From positions 1-5,790 of the forward strand of contig JBBRPS010000667.1 of the NCBI GenBank assembly GCA_038227745.1: a stretch of 5,790 nucleotides of DNA, read 5' to 3'. Each line of letters starts with the position of its first letter. Within the stretch, counting starts at the first letter, position 1. Made by a program: the position numbers and the translations under genes. The notes beneath the pieces were generated by a model, which searched no databases, was not told the DNA's origin, and was given only the letters and a program-made list of their open reading frames with translations. Source of the stretch: DASPXY01 sp038227745 (lineage in GTDB: Bacteria; Planctomycetota; Planctomycetia; Gemmatales; Gemmataceae). Shown piece after piece: positions 1 to 5,790 of the stretch.

Positions 1-218
1 AAACCTGCACTGAATTCAGGAGAGCCGCGACAGCCCGTGTTGTCGCGCTTTCCGCATGAATTCTGCGGTTTCCGAAGAGTGACACCACACTGTCATCGCT
101 ACCGACTTGGATGCAAGTTTTCGTGCCAGAAACACTAGGTGACCATCTTGCCTGCCGAGGGAATAGCCAACAGCGCCGGGGGATCACCAGCCTCGAAAGG
201 GTGGACGGTCGCCCAACC
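1..218. other. Lower-GC intergenic stretch with several small inverted repeats
   Basis: No gene is supported here. GC over 1-120 is about 53 percent, well below the coding DNA. Inverted repeats lie in series: CTGAATTCAG (10-19), CGCGACA/TGTCGCG (26-32 and 41-47), CCGCA/TGCGG (52-56 and 64-68), TGACA/TGTCA (80-84 and 91-95) and ACTTG/CAAGT (105-109 and 114-118). As it lies downstream of the phosphatase, it may end that transcript, but no hairpin is followed by a T-run on the minus strand. Confidence 0.5.
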
Positions 219-833
219 TCATTCCACCCCCGCGGGCACCTCATTCAGCCGCACCGCCTCCCATGTCGCCCCTGTCCAAAGCAACTCGTTCACCCCCAGG
301 TTGCGGATCGGCCCCAGCCTCGGCCAGTCCGCCGCGCTGTAGCCAGCCACCTGCGTCAGCAGCAGTACCCGGATCACGATGCCGTGCGCCACGATCACCA
401 GCATCTTCCCCTCGTACGCGCGCGTCAGCCGCTGCCACACCGGCACGACGCGGTCGCGGATCGCGTCGAACGACTCGGCCCCCTGCGGCGCGTAGCCCGT
501 CTCGCCCGCCACCCAGCGGCGCAGCGTCTCCGGCCACACGCCCTCCTTGCCGCCGTGCGGCGTGCCGCTCAGCGCCCCCACCCGCCGCTCGTGCAGGTCC
601 GGCTCCATCCGCAAAGGCAACCCACACGCCGCCGCGGTCGGCGTCGCCGTGTCCACCGCCCGACGCATCGCCGAGGACACCACCGCGACCGGCTTCTGCT
701 CCGCCAGCACCGGCGCGAGCAGCGCCGCCTGGCGCCGGCCGCGTTCGCTCAGCCCAACGTCGGACTCGGCGCCGTGGAACACCGTCGGGTCGGCCGACTC
801 TGCATGGCGCAGCAGGAACACACGGGTTGACAC
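219..833 (-). CDS. Histidine phosphatase family protein (phosphoglycerate mutase-like)
   Basis: A 204-residue cytoplasmic enzyme of the histidine phosphatase (PGM-like) superfamily, which removes phosphate from small molecules or proteins through a phospho-histidine. The N-terminal LLRHAES places the nucleophile at His10 with Arg9. LSERGRRQA (28-36) and SSAMRRAVDTA (53-63) follow, the latter giving the second phosphate-binding Arg at about 58. Glu82 in LHERRVGALSG fits the acid position, and VAHG (148-151) supplies the second His at 150. All core residues are present and the length is normal for a single-domain member, so it should be active; the substrate cannot be told from sequence. The start is GTG, chosen because it directly precedes the first beta strand and has a strong GGGAGGAG seven bases upstream. 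It lies 49 bases after the large gene, in the same direction, and may be co-transcribed with it. No signal peptide or membrane segment is visible. Confidence 0.93.
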   Translation of the reverse strand: MSTRVFLLRHAESADPTVFHGAESDVGLSERGRRQAALLAPVLAEQKPVAVVSSAMRRAVDTATPTAAACGLPLRMEPDLHERRVGALSGTPHGGKEGVWPETLRRWVAGETGYAPQGAESFDAIRDRVVPVWQRLTRAYEGKMLVIVAHGIVIRVLLLTQVAGYSAADWPRLGPIRNLGVNELLWTGATWEAVRLNEVPAGVE

Positions 834-840
834 TCGGACA

Positions 841-848
841 CTCCTCCC
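841..848 (-). promoter_or_regulatory. Shine-Dalgarno site of the phosphatase gene
   Basis: On the minus strand this reads GGGAGGAG and ends seven bases before the GTG at 833. It decides the choice of the GTG start. It contrasts with the large upstream gene, which has no such site at normal spacing, so the phosphatase can be translated independently of any coupling. Confidence 0.75.
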
Positions 849-882
849 GGAAAGCGATCGGCAAAGGGGAAGTGCGACGGGC

Positions 883-3800
883 TCATTTCGCCGCGGGGGC
901 GCCGGGGTGGCGCTGGGCGGGCTGGGCGGAGGCGGGTACGGCAGCCGTGGTGACAGCGAGGCCGACCTCGCCGGGGCAGGGCACCAGCGGCTGCTGGCAC
1001 GCTGGACACCCCACGGTGTTGTGTTCCAGCGCCGGCCGCAACGCCCCCGGCGAGCGGCGCTTCTGCACCGCGGCCACCTGCGGCAGGAAGCGGCGCGTGT
1101 AGTAGTCCACCCAGGCCCTCAACCGCTCGGCGGCCCCGCCCACTTCAGGGCGCACCACGCCGCGGCAGCACACGTCCAGCGGCGGCTCGCCCTCCGCCGC
1201 CAGCAGCAGGTCCGGGCACTGCTCCAGTCGATCCGCCGCATCGGAGCTGTCCGCCACCTCGAACACCGTGACGGCCGGGCCGATCTCCTCCCAAGACCGG
1301 CGCTCGCGCAGCGACCACAGCAGGCGCAGCTGCGCCAGGCTACCCGCGTCCTCCACGTTCAGCAGTGCCCCCAGCGGCGCGCACGCCCGGCCCAGGTCGC
1401 ACAGGTCGGCGGCTTCCAAGCCGGCGTTGAAGGCGCGCTGGCACAGCAGTACACGCAGGCGGCTGTGCTCCCCCTCGCCCCACCCCGGCACTTCGCGCGG
1501 GTGCAGCAGTCCCGAGGCGAAAGTCAGCGGCATTTCGCCCGTCAGACAGCGGGCCAACTCGTCCGCCAGCACCGACACGACATCCTCGGCCTCCTTGCCG
1601 CGGTCCTCGACGGCGAGGCGCGCCACCACCCCTGCGCACAGCCCGAGTGACGGGTTGGTGCGGGTCAGTTCCTCGGCCGCCTGGCAGGCCGCCTCGAGCG
1701 CCTCGGCCCGGTCCCGCACCTCCCCGCGGCTGATGCCCGCGTTCGCCAGGCTCGCGGTCAGCGGTAGGCTCTCGCCGGGGAAGCCCCTGGCCGCCAGGCG
1801 CGGCACCAGCACTCCCCAGGCGTGGCGCAGCGCCCGCTCGCGCGGGTCGCCAGGCGCCCGCCACAGCAGCCGCACCGCGCCCGCGATCAGCATCCCCAGC
1901 CCGGCGCACCCGGCGGCGGGCACCCAGGGCGGCACGCCCCAGGACGGCATCAGGTACGCCAGCGCCCCCGCGGCCAGCAGCGGCGGCCCCGCCAGATAGA
2001 GCAGCGCCCCCTTGCGCGTCCAGCCCTTGCCCGGCTCGACGCCGTGGTAGACCAGCTCGTCCGGCGTCCGCACTTCCAGCCGCGCTGACAGGCCACTGTC
2101 ACGCACCTCCACGCGGTAGCCCGCCGCGGACAGGCCCCGGTTGCCCACGTAGAGCGCCAGCGGCGGCACCGCGGCCGGCGGCGCCAGCGGCGCGTAACAA
2201 TGCGGGCACAGCGTCGCCCCCTGTTTGCGAGCCTGCTCCACCAGGCCACGGCGGGCCTCCGCGTCCTCGACGCCGCGCTGCAGCAGCAGACGGTTGAACT
2301 GCGCCAGCCCCTGCGCCGGGTCCAGCCGCGCCGCCAGCGCCCGGCAGCGCTCCAGCAGCGCGGCGTCCTGCTCCAGCCGGTAGTCCTCCACCCAGTCCTC
2401 CAGCATCCGCCACGGCTCGCGCACGCGCCGCCCGTGCAGCATCAGGCGGTGCCTGTCCCACAGGTGCTTCTCCATCTCCAGCCGCTGCAGCTCGACGCGG
2501 CAGCGCGGGCAGGACATGCGCACCTGGCTCTCCAGCTCGGCGCACAGGGCGTCGATGGCCTCGGCCTGGCCGACGGTCTGCTCCAGCTCGTGCAGCACTT
2601 CGATGGAGCGGGACTTGCCCAGGCCGGCGACATGGGCGCACAGCACGTCCACCGCGGCCGGCCCCGCCTTGCCGGTGGTGCGCAGCACGGCGGCCAGCGC
2701 GCGGGTGCGCGCTTCCGCCGCCACGCGCCGGTCGGCGAGCACGGGCTTGACCGCCTGCAACAAGCCCTCCGCCAGCGGGGTGGGCAGGCGCGTGACCATC
2801 TCCAGGGCGAGCAGCGCGACAACGGGCTGGAGCGGGCCGGCGACCCCTGGGCCGGCCAGCACTACCACGAGCCGCGGCCCGCTACCGGAGGCGGCGATGG
2901 CCTCGGCCGCGGCCCCGGCGGCCTGCGCCCGCTCCTCGGCGGCGAGCTGCAGCAGCTCTTTCCCCAGCCAGGCGGCCAGCACACCGTCGGCGCGCTCGCC
3001 GTGTTCCTCGCGCGCCACGCCCTCCAGGGCGGCCCACGCCTCAGGGTCGGGGCTGGCCCCACACACCGCCCCGAGCAGCACCGCCACCGTCTCGGGCAGC
3101 GTCCGGCGGCCGCCGCGGAACTCGTAGACGTGGTGGACGCGGCGCAGGTGGACGTCGTACTCGCCCTGCGGCACCTGCCGGCCGCACTCGCTGCACGCGA
3201 TCGGTTTCTCCACCTCCAGCTGGCGCAGGCAGGCCGCGACCGCCCCGCCGGCGCCGCCCAGCACCGCGAGGCGCCGGCAGAGGAGGATCTTCTCCTCGAT
3301 CAGCCCGGGCGGGCACAGTGCGTCCAGTTCCCGGCGCAGGTCGGCCGCCGTGGGTTCGTCGAGCGACAGCCGCTCGGCCAGGTCCGGCAGGAGCAGTTCG
3401 CGGCTGATTTCGCGGACGCGCGCGTCGGCGCTGCACAACAGCCCGGGGAAGAGCGGGCGGGCGGCGCGGCCCTGGCGCAAGCACTGGACGAGGCGGGCCA
3501 CCTGGAGCGGGCCGGTGAAAACGGTGTCGGCACGGCGAACGCTCTCCTCCTCCAGCGCGGCCAGGTACGGCGCCCCGATCCCCTCCGCCGATTCGTCGAT
3601 GAGGAGACTGCACAGCCGCTCGTGCGCCTGCGTGTCACCGGCCGTGAACACCCGGTCCCACAGCCGGGCCAGCGCGTCCGCGCGCGGCAGCGGCGTACCC
3701 TCGACGACGAGATAACCGTGGACGCTGACGAGGTGGGCGGCCGTGTCCCGGTCCTCCAGTTCCGCCGCGCACACCGGACAGTTCGTGGGCAAGTCGAGGT

Positions 3801-5706
3801 TGAGGGCGGCCAGGACCGGGCGCAGCACCTCCTCGCGCACGCCCGCCGACTTCACCAGGCGTGCAACGGGGGTACAGTCCTCGGGGTGCGTGGCGGCAAG
3901 GGCCTCGAACACCCGACGGAGGAGGGCCTCGGTGGGGGGCAGCGGGGCGGTCACCAGGCCGCGCACCGCCTCCAGCCGCAGCGGGAGCACGGTGTCCTGC
4001 AGCGACCGCAGCAGCAGCGTCTCCAGGGAAGGGGAGGCGCCGGGTCGGTGGCGCGCCTCCGCCACGCGCCGCAGCGCCCAGCCGCGCACCTGCGGCAGCG
4101 CCGAGGCCAGCAGGTACTCCGCCACGCGCGTCGTGTCCAGCGCCTGGAAGAGGAGGCCGACGATGGGCGGCTCCGGTTCGTCGGGCGTACCCGGCGCGGC
4201 CCTGCCCTCGGCCAGCCGGCGCAGGTTGTTGGGGAACGGGTCGAGCAGGTGGGCAGGCGTCCCCTCCGAGCAGGCGACGCGGCCGGCGTGGCGGCGGCGC
4301 GTGAAGACGGCGTAGCGCACCGCCTCGCCGGGCGGGTTGGTGAAGTCGTCCGGGTCGCCGCCCGACTCCGCCGGCCGGCGCGGGAACGTATCCTCGGCCC
4401 AGCCCGTCGCGGCGCCCTCGGCGACGAGATCGCCCTGGTCGGCGGCCGCGGGCCGGGAGCCGACGCCGCGGCGGACGACGACCTCCAGGCCCGGCTCGAC
4501 CCGGGCGTAGTAGAGGCGGATGGTATCGCTGCGAGGCAGGCGCAGGGCCAGCACGGCGGTCGGCGGCGGCGGCGGCGGGGCCACGATCCAGAGGCGCAGG
4601 TCGGCGACCGACGGCGGCCGCTGCCGCGGGTCGGGGCTGAGACAGCGGCGCAGGCCGTTGACGAAGTTGTCGGGCCAGCCGTGCCGCAGCGCCTCGGCTT
4701 CCAGCCCGAGCTGCTCCGCCCAGATCGCGACGCGCTCCTGCGGGACGGCGCGCAGGGCCTCGGCGGCGCGGGCGAACTGCGGCTCGTCGAAGCGCGCCCA
4801 GGGCTGCCCCTGCTCGAACGCAAGCTGGGCGGGCCGCTCGTTGGTCAGCAGCAGGTAGGCGATCGTCGCCCAGGCGTACAGGTCGGTGCGCCGGTCGCGC
4901 GGGGCGGCGGGGTCGAAGCACTCGGGCGCCGAGTAGCCGCGCGCGTAGCGCTCCGGCGGGAAGAACTCGCGCCAGTCCGGGGCGGTCCGTGGGGACAAGC
5001 TGCCAGCTTGTCCCGGGTCTGGGACAAGCTGGCAGCTTGTCCCCACGGGCAGGGGCACCACCGTATCGGTGCCGAGGTAGTGCAGCCGGCCGGCGCGATC
5101 CACCAGCAGCGACAACGGACCGAGGCCGTTCAGCAAGAGGCCGTCGTCGTGGCAGGACGCGAGGAACTCCAGCAGTTCCGCGACGACGGACAGGACAATA
5201 GTGAAGGGCGGGGCGGCCTGGAGCCAGCGGATGAGCGTGTCGCCGTGCGGCCGGGCGAGGACGACGATCGGCTCGCGCGCCGGCGCGTCGGTGGGGCCGA
5301 GGGCGGTGCGTGACGGGGTCTGGCCGCCGGCCGCCGGCTCGCGGGGGTAGGTGAACGGGTCGCGCGTGTTGTGTACTTCGAGGAGATCGAGCGGCTCCGG
5401 CCAGAGGTTACTGGTGCGGTTGGCGAGGACGGCACGGCCCTCGGCGCAGGCGAGGGTGCGGCGTCCCAGGACGTACTCGGCGCTGTCGAGCCGCGGGTAG
5501 TTGACGGTGCGCAGGAGGACGTCGAGCGACTCCTTCTCCTCGGTCTCGCGCGGCCGTTTGCCGGTGAAGTCGAAGTTGTAGAAGACCTTGCGGGCGGCGT
5601 AGAGGCCGGACCAGGGCGTCTCGCTGAGGACCTCGGTGACCAGGTAGCCGCCCGGCTGGTTGGCAGGCCCGGAGCCGGAGAGGCGTTCGCCGATCTGCAG
5701 TTTCAT
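883..5706 (-). CDS. Giant membrane-anchored pseudokinase / zinc-finger multidomain protein
   Basis: A 1607-residue protein of no family I can name. Residues ~18-374 have a protein-kinase layout: hinge-like IVVLARPHGDTL (147-158), an intact APE (260-262), Asp275 in RTDLYAW and Arg363 in DPRQRP. The catalytic loop HRD reads LNG (192-194) and DFG reads GTD (212-214), so it should be a pseudokinase. Then follow a six-proline linker (377-382), a possible FN3-like beta domain (~384-482), HEAT-like helices (~515-640), three C-x2-C-x11-H-x4-H sites (643-663, 838-858, 1066-1086) separated by helices, a lone CPHC (1167-1170), a two-helix membrane hairpin (~1232-1282), a helical region and a cysteine cluster (1567-1577). 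The ATG is the first start possible, since an in-frame TAA lies at 5716-5718; no Shine-Dalgarno is seen at normal spacing. Residues ~221-239 are encoded by a palindromic repeat. The reading frame is certain; function (scaffold or sensor) is inference. Confidence 0.93.
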   Translation of the reverse strand: MKLQIGERLSGSGPANQPGGYLVTEVLSETPWSGLYAARKVFYNFDFTGKRPRETEEKESLDVLLRTVNYPRLDSAEYVLGRRTLACAEGRAVLANRTSNLWPEPLDLLEVHNTRDPFTYPREPAAGGQTPSRTALGPTDAPAREPIVVLARPHGDTLIRWLQAAPPFTIVLSVVAELLEFLASCHDDGLLLNGLGPLSLLVDRAGRLHYLGTDTVVPLPVGTSCQLVPDPGQAGSLSPRTAPDWREFFPPERYARGYSAPECFDPAAPRDRRTDLYAWATIAYLLLTNERPAQLAFEQGQPWARFDEPQFARAAEALRAVPQERVAIWAEQLGLEAEALRHGWPDNFVNGLRRCLSPDPRQRPPSVADLRLWIVAPPPPPPTAVLALRLPRSDTIRLYYARVEPGLEVVVRRGVGSRPAAADQGDLVAEGAATGWAEDTFPRRPAESGGDPDDFTNPPGEAVRYAVFTRRRHAGRVACSEGTPAHLLDPFPNNLRRLAEGRAAPGTPDEPEPPIVGLLFQALDTTRVAEYLLASALPQVRGWALRRVAEARHRPGASPSLETLLLRSLQDTVLPLRLEAVRGLVTAPLPPTEALLRRVFEALAATHPEDCTPVARLVKSAGVREEVLRPVLAALNLDLPTNCPVCAAELEDRDTAAHLVSVHGYLVVEGTPLPRADALARLWDRVFTAGDTQAHERLCSLLIDESAEGIGAPYLAALEEESVRRADTVFTGPLQVARLVQCLRQGRAARPLFPGLLCSADARVREISRELLLPDLAERLSLDEPTAADLRRELDALCPPGLIEEKILLCRRLAVLGGAGGAVAACLRQLEVEKPIACSECGRQVPQGEYDVHLRRVHHVYEFRGGRRTLPETVAVLLGAVCGASPDPEAWAALEGVAREEHGERADGVLAAWLGKELLQLAAEERAQAAGAAAEAIAASGSGPRLVVVLAGPGVAGPLQPVVALLALEMVTRLPTPLAEGLLQAVKPVLADRRVAAEARTRALAAVLRTTGKAGPAAVDVLCAHVAGLGKSRSIEVLHELEQTVGQAEAIDALCAELESQVRMSCPRCRVELQRLEMEKHLWDRHRLMLHGRRVREPWRMLEDWVEDYRLEQDAALLERCRALAARLDPAQGLAQFNRLLLQRGVEDAEARRGLVEQARKQGATLCPHCYAPLAPPAAVPPLALYVGNRGLSAAGYRVEVRDSGLSARLEVRTPDELVYHGVEPGKGWTRKGALLYLAGPPLLAAGALAYLMPSWGVPPWVPAAGCAGLGMLIAGAVRLLWRAPGDPRERALRHAWGVLVPRLAARGFPGESLPLTASLANAGISRGEVRDRAEALEAACQAAEELTRTNPSLGLCAGVVARLAVEDRGKEAEDVVSVLADELARCLTGEMPLTFASGLLHPREVPGWGEGEHSRLRVLLCQRAFNAGLEAADLCDLGRACAPLGALLNVEDAGSLAQLRLLWSLRERRSWEEIGPAVTVFEVADSSDAADRLEQCPDLLLAAEGEPPLDVCCRGVVRPEVGGAAERLRAWVDYYTRRFLPQVAAVQKRRSPGALRPALEHNTVGCPACQQPLVPCPGEVGLAVTTAAVPASAQPAQRHPGAPAAK
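976..1008 (-). other. C-terminal cysteine cluster (C1567, C1570, C1577)
   Basis: The stretch CPACQQPLVPC near the C terminus has a CxxC knuckle plus a third Cys; His1562 could be a fourth ligand. It is followed by a disordered Ala/Pro tail. It may bind zinc, but the ligand set is uncertain. Confidence 0.45.
1861..2013 (-). other. Two-helix membrane hairpin
   Basis: Residues ~1232-1253 (ALLYLAGPPLLAAGALAYL) and ~1258-1282 (AAGCAGLGMLIAGAVRLLW) are hydrophobic and joined by a short uncharged turn (MPSWGVPP). Basic residues flank the outside of the pair (K1227, R1231, K1232; R1279, R1283, R1289, R1291). By the positive-inside rule, both large soluble parts should face the cytoplasm. Confidence 0.8.
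2449..2511 (-). other. Zinc-finger-like site 3 (C1066, C1069, H1081, H1086)
   Basis: It is the third copy with identical ligand spacing, 228 residues after site 2. It is followed by LMLHG and a helix (WRMLEDWVEDYR). A lone CPHC comes 101 residues later (1167-1170) with no His partners, perhaps a decayed fourth copy. Confidence 0.75.
3133..3195 (-). other. Zinc-finger-like site 2 (C838, C841, H853, H858)
   Basis: It has the same C-x2-C-x11-H-x4-H spacing as site 1, 195 residues further on. It has the same tail of strand, glycines and helix (VYEFRGG, then LPETVAVLLGAV). This supports an internal duplication. Confidence 0.75.
3718..3780 (-). other. Zinc-finger-like site 1 (C643, C646, H658, H663)
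   Basis: The spacing is C-x2-C-x11-H-x4-H, close to the classical C2H2 zinc finger. It is followed by a hydrophobic strand, a glycine and a helix (YLVVEG, then ALARLWDRVF). Zinc binding is inferred from spacing. Confidence 0.75.
3787..4164 (-). other. HEAT-like helical repeat region
   Basis: Residues ~515-640 are amphipathic helices with HEAT-like periodicity, for example VAEYLLASALPQVRGWALRR, then LRSLQDTVLPLRLEAVRGLV, then LLRRVFEALAATHPEDCTPV. Such regions usually serve protein binding. Similar helices continue between the zinc-finger-like sites. The assignment rests on pattern only. Confidence 0.5.
4261..4557 (-). other. Possible FN3-like beta domain
   Basis: Residues ~384-482, after the proline linker. 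The alternating hydrophobic pattern TIRLYYARVEPGLEVVVRR, then LVAEGAATGWAEDTF, then VRYAVFTRRRHAGRVACSEG resembles the C, E and F-G strands of a fibronectin type III fold. There is no diagnostic motif, so this is a weak assignment; another small beta sandwich is possible. Confidence 0.4.
4585..5655 (-). other. Pseudokinase domain of the large protein
   Basis: Residues ~18-374. The beta1-beta2 region is YLVTEVLSETPWSGLYAARK. The beta3 lysine is uncertain: either K40 or, more likely by spacing, an Arg at 66 in DVLLRTV. The helix-E and catalytic-loop stretch (H186-D203) aligns with H-x2-G-V-V-HRD-L-K-P-E-N, but HRD is LNG and the Lys and Asn positions are G196 and S199. The metal-binding DFG is GTD. 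The C-lobe structural residues (APE, Asp275, Arg363) are kept. The pattern is of a retained fold with lost phosphotransfer. Confidence 0.8.
4987..5048. repeat. Nested palindromic repeat inside the large gene (BIME/MITE-like)
   Basis: Two 28-base arms (4987-5014 and 5021-5048) are exact reverse complements around a six-base centre (GGGTCT). Each arm also contains its own 23-base palindrome: half-site GGGACAAGCTG, one central base, then the complement CAGCTTGTCCC (4992-5014 and 5021-5043). The 54-base core 4991-5044 is a multiple of three, so the minus-strand frame stays open and reads GTSCQLVPDPGQAGSLSP. The layout of two inverted palindromes with a short spacer is like paired REP/BIME elements or a very short MITE. 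Copies elsewhere in the genome are likely but cannot be seen here. Confidence 0.85.
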
Positions 5707-5752
5707 GGGGAGCGGTTACAACCTATCCTCGTTTAGCCGCGAGCGGTGAGCC

Positions 5753-5790
5753 AGATCCCGCTACGCGGGGGCCCCCGCGCAGCGGGATCT
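5753..5790. repeat. Near-perfect 38-base palindrome upstream of the large gene
   Basis: Arms of 19 bases (5753-5771 and 5772-5790) are reverse complements with one mismatch (A5763 against C5780) and no spacer. The outer ends are AGATCCCGCT and AGCGGGATCT. It begins 46 bases upstream of the large gene's start codon and runs to the window edge, so its full extent is unknown. It is followed on neither strand by a T-run, which speaks against a simple intrinsic terminator. A dispersed intergenic palindrome is the likeliest reading; a protein-binding site or an RNA hairpin is possible. Confidence 0.75.

Noticed and set aside
104..122. A plus-strand intrinsic terminator (ACTTG, GATG, CAAGT then TTT)
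   Set aside because: The stem is only five pairs and AT-containing, the T-run is very short, and no plus-strand gene leads into it.
111..830. A plus-strand open frame opposite the phosphatase
   Set aside because: It is also codon-in-register with the real gene and encodes low-complexity Arg/His/Pro-rich sequence, while the minus strand shows all histidine phosphatase motifs.
547..1650. A plus-strand open frame spanning the gap between the two genes
   Set aside because: It runs antisense through both real genes, has no recognisable domain, and is explained by high GC at third codon positions.
4561..4578. A run of CGG triplets that could be a microsatellite
   Set aside because: It is only six triplets and encodes a six-proline linker just after the kinase fold, where such linkers are usual.
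4987..5048. The paired repeats as a CRISPR array
   Set aside because: There are only two units, in inverted order with a six-base spacer, inside a coding region. CRISPR needs direct repeats with longer unique spacers.
2200..5313. A plus-strand open frame of 1037 codons opposite the large gene
   Set aside because: It is codon-in-register with the minus-strand gene, so a stop would need TTA, CTA or TCA in the real gene, which are rare at this GC. Its product is an Arg/Gln/Gly/His-rich mix with no domain, while the minus strand gives clear motifs.

Overview
This GC-rich window holds two genes on the minus strand, in one direction. A short leader (5707-5790) is followed by one very large gene (5706 down to 883, 1607 codons). 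After a 49-base gap comes a small histidine phosphatase gene (833 down to 219), then about 218 bases of lower-GC, apparently non-coding DNA at the left edge.

The host is probably a planctomycete, perhaps of the Gemmata group. The reasons are high GC, a giant kinase-like multidomain protein, a poor Shine-Dalgarno sequence on the large gene, and two short palindromic repeats of a dispersed-repeat type. This placement is inference from general features and was not tested by a search.

The large protein reads, from N to C terminus: a protein-kinase fold that has lost its catalytic motifs (HRD position reads LNG, DFG position reads GTD) but keeps APE, the helix-F Asp and the subdomain XI Arg; a proline linker; a possible fibronectin-III-like beta domain; an alpha-helical, HEAT-like region; three zinc-finger-like modules with identical C-x2-C-x11-H-x4-H spacing, separated by long helical stretches; a lone CxxC; a small beta-rich segment; a two-helix membrane hairpin; and a helical C-terminal region with a last cysteine cluster. 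I do not recognise it as a named family. It looks like a membrane-anchored cytoplasmic scaffold or sensor.

The most striking DNA feature is a nested palindrome (4987-5048). It sits in frame inside the large gene and encodes about 18 extra residues exactly in the pseudokinase activation-loop region. It looks like a dispersed repeat that has become coding sequence. A second near-perfect palindrome lies just upstream of the gene at the window edge. The close, co-directional phosphatase has a strong ribosome-binding site and intact catalytic residues. It may be co-transcribed, but no functional link to the pseudokinase is shown by the sequence.
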